Assembly (NCBI GenBank): GCA_963585895.1
Contig: OY757921.1
Location: forward strand, 52,391,669-52,455,668
DNA: 64,000 nucleotides
Origin: Sepioteuthis lessoniana
Lineage: Eukaryota; Mollusca; Cephalopoda; Myopsida; Loliginidae
Direction of reading: 5' to 3'
This document shows positions 1 to 9,381 of the stretch, piece after piece. The notes beneath the pieces were generated by a model. The model was not told the origin of the DNA. It saw only the letters and a program-made list of their open reading frames with translations, and ran no database searches. Made by a program: the position numbers and the translations under genes. Within the stretch, counting starts at the first letter, position 1. Each line of letters begins with the position of its first letter.

Positions 1-4
1 TTGG

Positions 5-10
<6 letters not shown>

Positions 11-37
<27 letters not shown>

Positions 38-38
38 T
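11..38. repeat. (ATT)n microsatellite at the 3' end of LINE-B1
   Basis: An uninterrupted run of ATT units directly precedes the minus-strand 3' end of LINE-B1. On the element strand it reads as an AAT/TAA tail. Other LINE-B copies in the window also end next to ATT-rich sequence, so this may be the element's own tail or its preferred target. Confidence 0.9.
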
Positions 39-339
39 GAGAGTTTTCACCCCAGGGTTAGCCGATAGTTTTCCACTGGAGTGACAGGAAGTATCCTTAT
101 GCCTCGGGGACTCTTCTTAGTATTCTGACAAATTTCAACAGAACAGTAGTTTGAATTATCTCAGTTCTTATTTCCACGTCCTCCAATTCCTGTTAATCCT
201 TCTGTAACTGCACCGAGCGGTCCTATTACAACTGTTATCACCGTCACCTTCATGTTCCATAGCCCTTTCAGATCTCTAAATACTTAACTATTTTTTTGCT
301 TTCTTTCAATTTTACCCTGCGGCCTGCCAGAACGGCAGG

Positions 340-537
340 TTATCTTTTTTTGTTGGCAATCACTAGGTCTGGTCGTCTGGCAGAGATCAAATGCCTGGGC
401 GTCTCACTTTCTTGGATAGATCCTCGGTTGAGCATAAACCCTTTGTAAATATGGCCAAATTTAAACCTCTTGCACAATTCCCAGTGAATCATCTTCCCCA
501 CCCAGTCGTCTCTAGTCATATATTCTCGATTGATCAT
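340..537 (-). pseudogene. Restriction-like endonuclease fragment of LINE-B1
   Basis: A 65-codon open piece reads through HWELCKRFKF and ends with SARRPDLVIANKKR before a frame break. The RPD-x-V-x(4)-K pattern is the start of the PD-(D/E)xK-like core found in LINEs with a C-terminal nuclease. The partner half, VDFAVPADHR, is seen in sister copy B5b near 58500-58555. In B1 the sequence just downstream is out of frame, so the nuclease is broken. The enzyme would have nicked target DNA to prime reverse transcription. The opening methionine is not a true start; this is an internal piece of a longer polyprotein. Confidence 0.6.
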
Positions 538-1074
538 TTTGTCTCTATTACTTCATAATCTACATATGTTATTTTGTTACTTCTTGGCCATTTTTGCTTT
601 AACATAGTCAGTCCTTATAGAGTTGTTCTGCGCTGCAATCAGAAGACATCTAGTTTCTCTCTTTAGGTTTCCCTTTCTTAGCCATGTCTAAGTTTTCTCC
701 CGTGGGATTTCGCTTTTTTGTTGCTTGAGATGTCCATGAAGTTGCTTTTCTTCCCATTTTTCTTTTCTGTTTTTTTTTTTTTTTTGTTCTGTTCGTGTTT
801 GTGTTGTCTGTAATCTTTCTGATCGTTGTATTCAGTGTTTCACTATTTTTTTATGCTGTCTTCAAGTCGATATGTCGATTCATTGACTCTATCTTGAATT
901 CTGGCGGGCCCTCTTCCTTCTTCTTTTCATGACATATACAGTCTGTCGATAGCATCTCTGGGATGCAAGGTCTGTTGCATTTTCATGGGTTTTATTGTCC
1001 TGTGTATCTTACAAGGGAGACATCCCAGGTGTTTATCCGTTTGATAAGATTTCTGCTCTGTACTTTGATTTCGA

Positions 1075-1487
1075 CTAGTTTTCTTGTTCTCCTAGGTATT
1101 CTTCTTTAATTTTTCCAGTCATCTCCACTTGTGTAATGGTGTCCGCTTCTAATATTATCAAGTACATGTAATTTTCTTTTTCTCCGAACGTTCTGATTTT
1201 TCTTGATTTTGTAGTTCTATTCCTTCTGTCATTAGTTGTTTTCCGCTTTTCATTATTAGCATGGTACATTATCCTATGCTAAATTTCATTCCTATATTTT
1301 CACTGTATATATTCATTGCCTGTATTAAGGTTTCCAATAATTTTTTTTCAGTTAGATGATGCCATGTACATTTAATTCCTCTCGCGATTAGTGAAGTTTT
1401 TATAGGCCTGTGCATTGGTAATTGAATAGCATTATCACTATTACAAATAGTAATGTTGATAGCGCATCTCTCTCGAAGATGCCTCAC
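1075..1487 (-). pseudogene. Reverse transcriptase fragment of LINE-B1
   Basis: Two abutting open pieces (1269-1487 and 1075-1269) read, in order, an IYSENIGMKFSIG stretch and an EKENYMYLIILEADTI stretch. These match the part of LINE reverse transcriptases just after the catalytic YxDD box: 'S..IGM.F...KC', then the 'Y.YLG.LEAD' region. The Y-L-G motif is degraded to YLI here. The pieces are in different frames, so a frameshift separates them. Only inactive remnants remain; the catalytic box itself is not readable in an open frame. Confidence 0.6.
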
Positions 1488-2012
1488 TGGATTTTCACCT
1501 TAGTTAAAGTTCTTCCTCCAACTTTCAGTTCGACTCTCCAGTTTTTCAGGGTATTTTCAGAGAACTTTATGACTTCACCGGATATCTTCTACATTTCACG
1601 ACAGTCTATTATTAGCTTTGCAGGACCATATAACATATCTTTTGGTTGTCAATCTACGCCATAGCTAGGTTTTCCGTCTTTTTTGTTTTCCTTGAGCAGG
1701 TTCTCCAATTTGGTACTGATTTGAATGTTGCTCTGATTGAATCGAGGTGTATTTTTGCCTTCGGGTCTTCTTCGAGTCTTTTTAAAGTATTTTCCCATGT
1801 TGCTTATCCAACTGGGCTTTCTGTTATGTTCACTTCGTTGCTAGAGTTTACTGGAAAATTGTTTTGTTTCCTTGTCACCCGGTTGTTAGTACGTCTTCGC
1901 ACATTTTCCCTCAAGTTGCTACGAGAATTTTCTTTCGTTTTTTAGAATGCCTTGTTTTGTCTATATTATATGTTTTTAGTCATCCTTCTTTTGTCAGTAC
2001 TTTCTGATTTAT

Positions 2013-2362
2013 TTTTATTTGGCCCAGTCGGCTGGGGCTACTAAATACACCGACTGTGACACTTTCCCAACGAGTGTCCTGGATATGATACTAAAACATC
2101 TGATGGTGAGGCTCCAGTAATTCTATAGATTTGGGGAATGCAGAGTACCCCTTTATTGCCATCGATCCCAAGTTCACTCTGGACTGGAGTGTTAGCATCA
2201 GATAGGGTCCTATCAATGGGTAAAATAGATATAAACTGTGCACTAATGTTACACTGTATTGTTTGAAATATAACTTTTTATATGTATAAAAACAAATTTA
2301 GCGTTAAATAACCTACAATGGTCGATATGCCATAAAACTAAACCAAACCCAAGCTAATTAAA
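2013..2362. mobile_element. SINE-like repeat inserted in LINE-B1
   Basis: LINE-B similarity stops near 2012 and resumes near 2363, as judged against copy B5b around 61290-61340. The intervening 350 bp includes a segment with 'gtgtcctggatatgat' and 'ctctggactggagtg' that recurs, diverged, at 16040-16470. It ends with a 'atatgccataaaac' tail of a type shared by several short repeats in this window. It has no open frame. A short nonautonomous element is the best reading. Boundaries are good to about 10 bp. Confidence 0.5.
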
Positions 2363-2763
2363 TTGTATTATCTGCTTCACTCGTGTTTCTTTTTTCCTTT
2401 TGTGCCAAACTATTCCGACGTCCCTCCTCTGTCTTATTATTTTTGGTTGTGGTCGTAGATTTATCTTCGTTTCTAGTCAAATTTCCCATCCGTGTTTTGA
2501 ATTTCTGTTATTTTCTTTTGGGGGAACACCAATTTTTCACTCGGATTGATTTCGCTTCTGCATAGAATAGTTCGTTTAATTCCGTGAAGTCGTTCAATGT
2601 TAATACTTCTTTGTTTTTCAATTTCAGCCTTGACTGTTTTCTAGTTTTGCCTTCTAAACGAGGGTAATCTAGTCTTCTTTCAGACGTAATTCTCCTTAAA
2701 TTTCCAATTTTTATTTTTTCTTCTTGTGTTAGTGTTTGTTCTGTATGTGTTATGGTGTTTCGA
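2363..2763 (-). mobile_element. LINE-B copy B1, middle section
   Basis: Minus-strand LINE-B sequence, recognised by parallel with 61330-61730 in copy B5b: shared landmarks include 'tttgaatttctgtt', 'cgcttctgcatag' and 'ttagtgtttgttctg' type segments in the same order. It is cut at 2763 by the DNA transposon that starts at 2767 and resumes at 5256. Confidence 0.65.
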
Positions 2764-2766
2764 TTA

Positions 2767-2870
2767 CACTGGTTTACAAAGAAATTGAGGCAAGCACAAA
2801 AATACCCGTTTTTACCAAATTTGAGGGTGCTGAAAGCAAATTTGAAATCCGTTTTTACACATCACCTCTA
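2767..2870 (+). repeat. Left terminal inverted repeat of the DNA transposon
   Basis: Begins CACTGGTTTACAAAG and ends near TCACCTCTA. It pairs in reverse with 5139-5252. The match is imperfect, with small indels. Confidence 0.85.
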
Positions 2871-2980
2871 ATCTTTTAGATATACATAGTGTTCATTTTG
2901 TGCATATACGGTACATAAAGGCGTATATGAATTCAGGGTTAATTCTAATATTGTGAGACTTATGGCTTATTTTTAGTGGG

Positions 2981-3062
2981 GGTGTCCTCATGGTGTAATG
3001 GTTAAAGCGATGGACTGCGGAATCGTAGTACGCAAGTTCGTACTCCAGTCGCGCTATTACGT
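2981..3062 (+). mobile_element. tRNA-like SINE head, first of two
   Basis: Pol III internal promoter elements are readable: an A box TGGTGTAATGG at 2991-3001 and a B box GTTCGTACTCC around 3036-3046. The unit ends 'cgcgctattac', as does the second head that starts a few bases later. It lacks the SINE body, so it is either a partial copy or the first half of a dimer. Confidence 0.7.
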
Positions 3063-3068
3063 TCACTT

Positions 3069-3345
3069 AATGGCGTGTCCATGTGGTGTAACGGTTAAAG
3101 CGATGGATTGCGGAATTGTAATACGTGAGTTCGAACACCAGTCGCGCTATTACCTTCAATTTCGGACAAATACCCATGGGAAAGGTATGAATTACCTTAT
3201 CCTCCTATTTTCCAGGGAAGGAGTAGCGCCCTCCCCTACATCTTGGTGTAGTAGCTATCGAAAAGGGAGCCTTCGGGTTACCCTCGACTATGGTCGCCAA
3301 CTTTACTTTTTACTATGCACTAAATGTAAGTGATAGCATTACATT
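3069..3345 (+). mobile_element. tRNA-derived SINE, second head plus body
   Basis: The A box TGGTGTAACGG lies at 3084-3094 and the B box near 3128-3139 (AGTTCGAACACC). A body follows with 'caaatacccatgggaaagg', a landmark shared with the minus-strand SINEs at 43990-44284 and 45085-45314, and the unit runs into an AT repeat. It is transcribed by RNA polymerase III and moved by a LINE in trans, if it ever was active. It sits inside the DNA transposon and is therefore younger than it. Confidence 0.75.
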
Positions 3346-3364
3346 ATATATATATATATATATA
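3346..3364. repeat. (AT)n microsatellite
   Basis: Short AT run following the SINE body; it may have grown from the SINE tail. Confidence 0.85.
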
Positions 3365-3563
3365 GTTATATATCAAGACGGATTTTGATAGTTAAGGCAG
3401 CAGGTCTCAATCCACACTCTGGCAGTCATTGGAAAATTGTCTCGCAGGTGGCGCAGGAGGTTGGTGCACCTCAACTATCGTGTTACACATCTTTTACTAA
3501 ATATTAGTTTTACATTTTCAAATGCACATTTAGTTTTACTTTGTTATATTTTCAGATTCTCCA

Positions 3564-4244
3564 ATGACTTCAAGCACGTCAAAATGTCGAGGATGCCTCA
3601 ACAAGGCCAATTCTTTCTGCTACGTGTGTGAGGACTTCACAACAGTTGCACAGCGTCGGACCCTCCCTTTCCTCCTCAGAACCATCTGCTGTCACTATTT
3701 GGACTGTAAAATTGATGATCAGGACAAGTCTTTGGCTCCACACATCTGTTGTAAACCCTGCTACAATGGACTAAATGCATGGTTTAATGGCAAGAAAGCG
3801 GCTTTCAACTTTGCAGTCCCGATGGTTTGGAGAGAGCCTCGAAACCACGCAGATGATTGTTATTTTTGTTTAACTAATATAACTGGTTTCAATACATCTT
3901 CTAGAAAAAAGATCAAATATCCAAAACTTCGATTTTCTATGAGACCCGTTCCCGATTCAGATGATCTTCCTGTACCAACACCTCCAGTAAATAAGGATCT
4001 TCTCTCCTCATCAGATGAAGAAATGACTTCTGCCGAGTCAATATCTTTGGAAGATATTGAGTCTACATATTCAGGAACAAGTGGCAATGAGCCACAATGG
4101 ATCACGCAAGAAGATCTGAATGATCTTGCTCGTGATTTGTATCTATCAAAACAGAAGTCAGAGCTCTTGGCTTCTCGGCTTAAACAGTGGAACCTAATCC
4201 AGGAAGATGTAAGGATCATCAGTTTCAGGAATCGGAGCAAATAA
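3564..4244 (+). pseudogene. N-terminal part of orphan transposase (Cys-rich)
   Basis: A 226-codon open frame starts ATG ACT TCA and opens with a Cys array: CRGC at residues 9-12 and CYVC at 20-23, then later ICC, HICCKPC and CYFC pairs that look like zinc ligands. A Ser/Asp/Glu-rich linker follows, then the block ARDLYLSKQKSELLASRLKQ. I recognise this order from a family of uncharacterised invertebrate proteins. A polypyrimidine stretch ending in CAG just upstream (near 3555) could be a splice acceptor, so the ATG may begin in a second exon. After about residue 215 the frame leaves the family: a central segment, which should include a 'FIDSSK...' and 'GD.K' region, is deleted at about 4235-4245. 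Confidence 0.7.
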
Positions 4245-4989
4245 GGTCATTGGTCTTCTTATGGGTATGCAAGCGGGCTTCACAAAGTACTGTTGTTTTC
4301 TCTGTCTCTGGGAGCTGTATCCCAGCATTACGAGCAGAAAGACTGGGGGTCTAGAAGCACTTTTGTTCATGGCGAACACAGTCTCAAGGAGAATCCTCTG
4401 GTGGACATGAATAAGGTGCTTCTTCCTCTTCTTCACATCAAGCTTGGTTTGATGAAGAATTTCGTGAAGGCGTTACACAAAAATGGTGCTGCCTTCCAAC
4501 ACTTGTCTACTGTGTTCCCCAGGTCTTAGTGCTGCTAAGCTCAAAGAGGGCATCTTTGTTGGGCCTCAGATCCGAGAAGTGTTGAAGGATACTAATTTTG
4601 AGGAGTTTCTTAACTTAAAGGAACTGAGAGCATAGGAAGCATTCAAGTCAGTCTGTAGTGGCTTCCTTGGTAACACACGCCTACCAGATTACCAAGCCTG
4701 TATTGAGAAGTTGCTAAAGTCTTACGAGGATATGGGGTGCCGAATGTCACGCAAGATTCATTTTCTCCATTCCCACCTCAACTTCTTCCCACCAAACCTT
4801 GGAGCAGTGAGTGATGAGCATGGAGAAAGATTCCACCAAGACATTACGAAGATGGAGAGCAACTATCAAGGCAAATGGAATCCCGGCATGATGGGAGACT
4901 ACTGCTGGATGCTCTTGCATGACATCCCGGGGGCAAAATACACCAGATCTTCTAAGAAAACACACTTTTCACTGTCTGTGGTACTATGA
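4245..4989 (+). pseudogene. C-terminal part of orphan transposase
   Basis: This is the rest of the gene, in three frames. 4245-4300 gives LLMGMQAGFTKYCCFLC. 4293-4529 gives LPLLHIKLGLMKNFVKAL. 4530-4989 gives EGIFVGPQIREV, one internal TAG at about 4633-4635 in place of an expected Trp, then GCRMSRKIHFLHSHLNFF and VSDEHGERFHQDI, and ends in a clean stop. The acidic DEHGERFHQD motif is the most conserved stretch and could carry catalytic carboxylates; that is an inference. Two frameshifts and one stop make the gene inactive. Confidence 0.7.
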
Positions 4990-5138
4990 ATTGTGTAATT
5001 GTGTCATCCAAGTATATTGATTCAATCAGTGTTCTTTATCTATCCTGTTTTATCTGTTATAAGCTGCTGCAACTCTTGAAATATGCACAGAGAATACTCT
5101 GTTTATACTAAAATGTGACTATTTAAAAGCCAGAAAAC

Positions 5139-5252
5139 TAGAGGTGACAGAGCAAAACTCTTTATAAATTTGAATCCAGCACACCGAAATTTACAAAAAA
5201 AAGCTATCCCCATTCTTGCCTTAGACTAAAAATTTATTTTTGTAAACTAGTG
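5139..5252 (-). repeat. Right terminal inverted repeat of the DNA transposon
   Basis: On the minus strand it begins CACTAGTTTACAAAAA and shares AGGCAAG, GTGCTG and TCACCTCTA blocks in order with the left end at 2767-2870. Confidence 0.85.
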
Positions 5253-5255
5253 TTA

Positions 5256-6068
5256 TTATTACTGTGTGGTTCATTTTGGTTAGAGTGTTCTTGTTTTTCA
5301 GTATTTAGTGCGTCGATTATTGTATTAGGGTATTTTTTTTTACTTTATTTCCTATTTATTTTTTTGGTGTATTTCAAACATTTCCATCTCAAAAAAACAA
5401 ACTTTCTTTATGATCGTCCTAACTTGGGGAGCAACGAGTCTCTGGCTTGTCTGACATATAGCGCATTCTTCCCAGAATTAATCCATTCTTTTCTTATAGC
5501 CTCTTCGTATAGGGTTGCTCCAAAAATGATAGTTCGTTGTCTTCTTACTCCATTTCCTTGCTAAGTGTCTCCGCGTTGAGTGGTTACTATTATCCTTTGT
5601 ATAGCTGAAAAGAACTGCCAATATTCACACGATGACTACTGGGTCCCCCATGTTGGCTGTCAAGGAAGCACTTGCCTATTTGCGTTTCCATTTATCTTTG
5701 TCCCACGTTGTGTAATATTTGAATTTGACACTTCCATCATGGGTAGTATATCGTGGCTACCCCAGACGAAAGAGTTGTTCAAAATCTGCATATCCGTCGC
5801 AGATGTGACCATATACGCTTTCGATAAGAGAAATTATAAGCGGATCTCAAAAAATATAATTTGGTTGTTTTCCCCTCATCAATACTTATGGGTGGGTAGT
5901 AATAGTTTCCTGGTTAAACTATTTGACCCTGAATATTTAAACTATGAAGTTCTTCCACCCAGCATCCATCCGTTTTACTTCGCATCCACCATGCGTCTTT
6001 CCATGACTTCTTTTGATATGTACTCAGTGATTTTTTTCTTTTTATTTCCCCTTATGATTTAAGTTTTG
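5256..6068 (-). mobile_element. LINE-B copy B1, 5' section
   Basis: LINE-B sequence resumes here immediately after the transposon's TTA duplication. It parallels 61745-62210 of copy B5b and 34290-35165 of copy B3: shared landmarks include 'gagtgttcttgtttttcag', 'cgcattcttcccagaattaat' and 'ccccatgttggctgtcaagg'. The 5' end of the element lies near 6068. No frame is open for a useful length on the minus strand. Confidence 0.65.
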
Positions 6069-6379
6069 ATTAAGTTAGAATCTAGCTATTCACTATTTTT
6101 CTTTTTTTCCTGTCTTTATATTTTGTATATATAGTTTAATAGCGTTGCACCCCACTTCGCATTTTATAACTATGCGAAGATAACATGAGTTACTTCCGTT
6201 TTCTAAATAGCAAAAACTTACAGACCACCAGAAAAGCCAGTAACAGAAAGAAAACATTCTTTAATTCCAAATAGTTATTGCCTTTCTTAAGTTTCTGACT
6301 TTTGCTGATGTCTGTGGTTGTGGACCCAGCTTTTTGTCTGAAATTGATCATCTGACTTCGAACTTTGCCTTTTTTTACT

Positions 6380-6655
6380 AGTAAGTTGCTCACACGAGCT
6401 TAGCTGATGGTCTTCAGCTGAAGTCTGAGAGACAGCAATTCTCTTCAAGTCCCCGGAACTCTTCTCGATTTCCTGGCTGATCTTAACAGTGCAATAGTTT
6501 TCATGGTATTTATTCGTCCTCCAATTTCCGACTCTTCCTTCTCCCTTTCCAAACCTCTGGGTACAATCTCAAGCTCGCCATGTACAATTGGTACTACCGT
6601 TACTTTCATGTTTTACCATATTTTTATTTCAATGGCCAAGTCCAAGTACAACCTT
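6380..6655 (-). mobile_element. LINE-B 3'-end fragment
   Basis: Contains the LINE-B 3' signature in order: 'agctgatggtcttcagctga', 'gagagacagcaa', 'ctgatcttaac', and 'tggtactaccgttac'. Only the last few hundred bases of the element are present, a typical 5'-truncated insertion. Confidence 0.7.
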
Positions 6656-6662
6656 GAAAACA

Positions 6663-8900
6663 TTTTTTGTAGAGAACATTAGAATATTTAGATTGATAGA
6701 TAGATTGATAGATCAAATGTTAAATGATCTATTCGATAGTTCCCAAAATCGCTTCTAAATTTATTTTTCTTTCCTTTATTTGTAAAATCTTCCAACTCAG
6801 TCTAAACATTTTCATACTATTACTGCTTTTGTGCGGATTAGGCGTTTTGTAACAAAAATATATTACTCTATGAGTAAAAAATATCCAATCGGGCCTATTC
6901 ATTGAAATCTGCATTGGCAGCAAATATACAGTTCGAGGAGAAATATCGAATAACACAACCATAATTAGATATTCCATCAATTATTTTGAAAATTTCTATA
7001 AGATCTCCTCTCATTATTCTTTCTCGTAAAATAGTTAAAACTATTTTTCCATCATTCCCTGTAACTTTAATTTTTGTCTTTTTATAATTTTTATCGCTCG
7101 TCATTGTATGCCATCAAATCTCAGTATCACATTCCAATTTCCATGTCTCGACACTGGAGCCCAGTGCTGAGAACAGCATCCCATAAGAAATCTTTTTAGT
7201 GTTTTATATATCTTTAAAATAATATTAGCCTCTTGTGACGGTCCAGCGGCAGTATTTATAGGGTTGATATAAAAATAAAAATCATGCCACAAGGACTGGA
7301 AATGGTCTAGATGATTGGCGGGTTTTTGAGAAACAGCACTGGATAAACTGAAAAGAGCAAAGGTCATGACCCAGACAGGGAAACGACATGTGATGGGTCG
7401 AAGCAGTTAGAACGTTTTTACCGCAAAAAAGATAGAAATCCAAAAGTTAGTTGTGAGCTTCGAAAGGGAGATAAAAGGTCATCTTTTTAGGAAGTCCAGT
7501 GAAAACGAAATTCTGGTGATAGAATGACATCGTGGAACTCGGCAACTTCGTTGAATAAGAAGCAAAAATTCAACTTAAAAGAAGATGCAACATCATAAAA
7601 AAAGTAGAATGATGCATTTAGATTCGTTAATTTGGAATTTAACGAATATATAAAGAAAAAGGAGAAAATTCAAATGAAGAAAAATAAACCCGACAAGAAT
7701 CATTAATTTAGCTGTTGAGCTCAAAACAGAATTAATGATATGAAGAAAACCTAATAAAAAAAGAAAAAGGTTAGTCGAAAGTTTTTTTTCTTGTAAATGA
7801 TAATTGTGTCCTAAGAGAAAAAAAACTTGAATGTTTTTTTTAAGATTTGTTGTAATTCCTTCTCTATAAGAAGTTATTGCAAGGAATTCAAATGGGGCGG
7901 ATACTAATTGTATTCGAAAGGAAATCATAGATAACCGAAAGTTTATTACATTGGAGAAAATCCTTTATGTTTAATGATTTTGACAGAAATATCTGAAGAG
8001 ATATTTTGAAAGTCGTTTGCTCTGAGCAAGTTATGTTGGATAACATTTTTATATGCTTAAAAATTGTAAGTACTTCCAATATAAAGAGAGGATATTTTAT
8101 TGTTTGCTAAAGGGACAAATAAAAGAGGGAGAAAGGGGAAGTTCCCTCCCTTTAACTGTAAAAGAAACAAAGTAATTATATTTCAATTTTAAAATAAATT
8201 GAATTTAATAGATCGTTTCTTGATGGATACAGTTAAACAAAATTGGCAATGACTCTAACTTCATTTGGAAAGATAAACTTTATTGTTGATTTGACATCTT
8301 CCTATATGCATATTTTTGTGTTTTTGTTTTCATAATTTTATTTTCTTTAAAAATAAAAAAGAAACAAAAAAAAATATAACCACGCGTCATATTGTTTGAC
8401 TAGTTCGGAATTCATCTTTCGTTTATACAACATCGCTATCTCAACCCTTGACACATTCTCGTTCATCCATAATATAGAAAGCGTTACACTATAGGAATAA
8501 TATTACTATGTAACGCTACCTAACATGGCAATGAAAGAAAACCTGGGCATAACGTTATTCCTAAAACACGACCTGAGCGAATTTGTCGGTCGCTTGATAC
8601 CACAGTTTATTTCTTTCTTTAGGTTGATAGTAGTGTCAAAAAGAGGGAGATAGACTGAAAGGATAAGTCACCTATTTTGATAGAAAAAGAGATATATCCC
8701 TTTCGCGAAACAGGCGACACGCGCAGCTGGTTTAGTCTTTTTATGGTTTAGCTCGACCGGCTTCATTGTAATTCTCTCTGTGTCAATTTCTCTGCGTTGC
8801 GTCTCGTCCGCTAGAAACTGCCAGAACCCTCGCTCTGACCCGAGCTGTAAGTCAACTCACAAATTTTCAAATTCCTTCAGTTACATATATTCTCAACAAC
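6663..8900. other. Anonymous sequence, no gene seen
   Basis: AT-rich sequence with short GATA-like runs near 6690-6715. No supported exon. The stretch from about 8440 to 8870 has more balanced composition than its surroundings and includes a donor-like GAGCTGTAAGTC near 8843, but no open frame of note leads to it. Purine-rich A/G sequence on the plus strand from 7380 to 7800 gives chance minus-strand frames. Confidence 0.5.
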
Positions 8901-8901
8901 A

Positions 8902-8962
8902 CACCTTAAATGTAGCTTAACACGTGCTAAGACGAACCCATAAAAGAAACATAGATTCCTTG

Positions 8963-9006
<44 letters not shown>

Positions 9007-9250
9007 CCCCGCTCGATGACCATGATAAAGGAGTGGAATATTAGTATAAATGCTTATAAAATTAGTAATAATCCAAGTGAGCATTTGTTAAAATAGTATG
9101 CAAATGTTGGAACTCATCCGTTTCCAGAAGTGTTTCAAAGAGGTCAGTAAATCTATTCTACTAAACTGTTCATTTAAAAATGCACATAATTGATTTAAAA
9201 TAGTTATGTCTTAAATCTCCGCTGTATTTTTTGTTGTTTAAATGAAGAAT
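8902..9250 (+). repeat. Tandem duplication, unit 1
   Basis: Begins 'ccttaaatgtagcttaacac' and ends near 'cgctgtatttt'. The same order of sequence recurs at 9382-9700 with few differences: a CT microsatellite, then 'gctcgatgaccatgataaa', then 'gcatttgttaaaatagtatg', then 'ccagaagtgtttcaaag'. The period is about 480 bp. Confidence 0.85.
8964..9003. repeat. (CT)n microsatellite
   Basis: Uninterrupted CT run inside duplication unit 1. The matching run in unit 2 (about 9440-9463) is shorter. Confidence 0.95.
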
Positions 9251-9316
9251 GAAATTACTTTTCAGTGACTAAATTTCAGGGAAAACTTTACTGCTGGAAG
9301 ACGAAATTCTAAATTT

Positions 9317-9318
<2 letters not shown>

Positions 9319-9348
<30 letters not shown>
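9319..9348. repeat. Poly(A) tract followed by C run
   Basis: About 30 adenines, two to three other bases, then about ten cytosines. It sits at the junction between the two duplication units. Confidence 0.9.
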
Positions 9349-9350
<2 letters not shown>

Positions 9351-9381
9351 ACCCCCCCCCCACAAAAAAAAAACAAAACAC

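Larger units (their letters stand above)
39..2012 (-). mobile_element. LINE-B copy B1, 3' section (RT and restriction-like endonuclease)
   Basis: This minus-strand block is the 3' part of a non-LTR retrotransposon. Reading from high to low coordinates, broken frames give reverse-transcriptase thumb-side motifs, then a WELCKRF stretch and an RRPDLVI stretch, then a conserved tail resembling NMKVTVI..VIG.LG, and finally the ATT repeat. The order RT, then RPD-type nuclease, fits LINEs of the R2/R4/Dong/NeSL type that carry a C-terminal restriction-like endonuclease; this assignment rests on recalled family motifs. Every frame is interrupted, so the copy is dead and old. The same LINE continues at 2363-2763 and 5256-6068, separated by two younger insertions. 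Confidence 0.75.
2767..5252 (+). mobile_element. CACTA-like DNA transposon with orphan transposase family
   Basis: This 2,486-bp unit begins CACTGGTTTACAAAGA, and its right end, read on the minus strand, begins CACTAGTTTACAAAAA: 14 of 16 bases match. Similarity between the two ends goes on inward for just over 100 bp, through AGGCAAG, an AAATTT..G.GTGCTG block and TCACCTCTA. The unit is flanked by TTA on both sides (2764-2766 and 5253-5255), a 3-bp target duplication. It lies inside LINE-B1, whose sequence continues on either side. It carries a broken gene (3564-4989). CACTA/CACTG ends with 3-bp duplications are typical of the CMC (EnSpm) group, but the protein does not show a motif that lets me assign it there with certainty. 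Confidence 0.85.

Noticed and set aside
3860-4436. Minus-strand frames opposite the orphan transposase
   Set aside because: They mirror the plus-strand gene; the family motifs are all on the plus strand.
5580-6062. A 160-codon plus-strand frame
   Set aside because: It is antisense to the 5' section of LINE-B1; the parallel region of B3 (34620-35100) does not keep it open.
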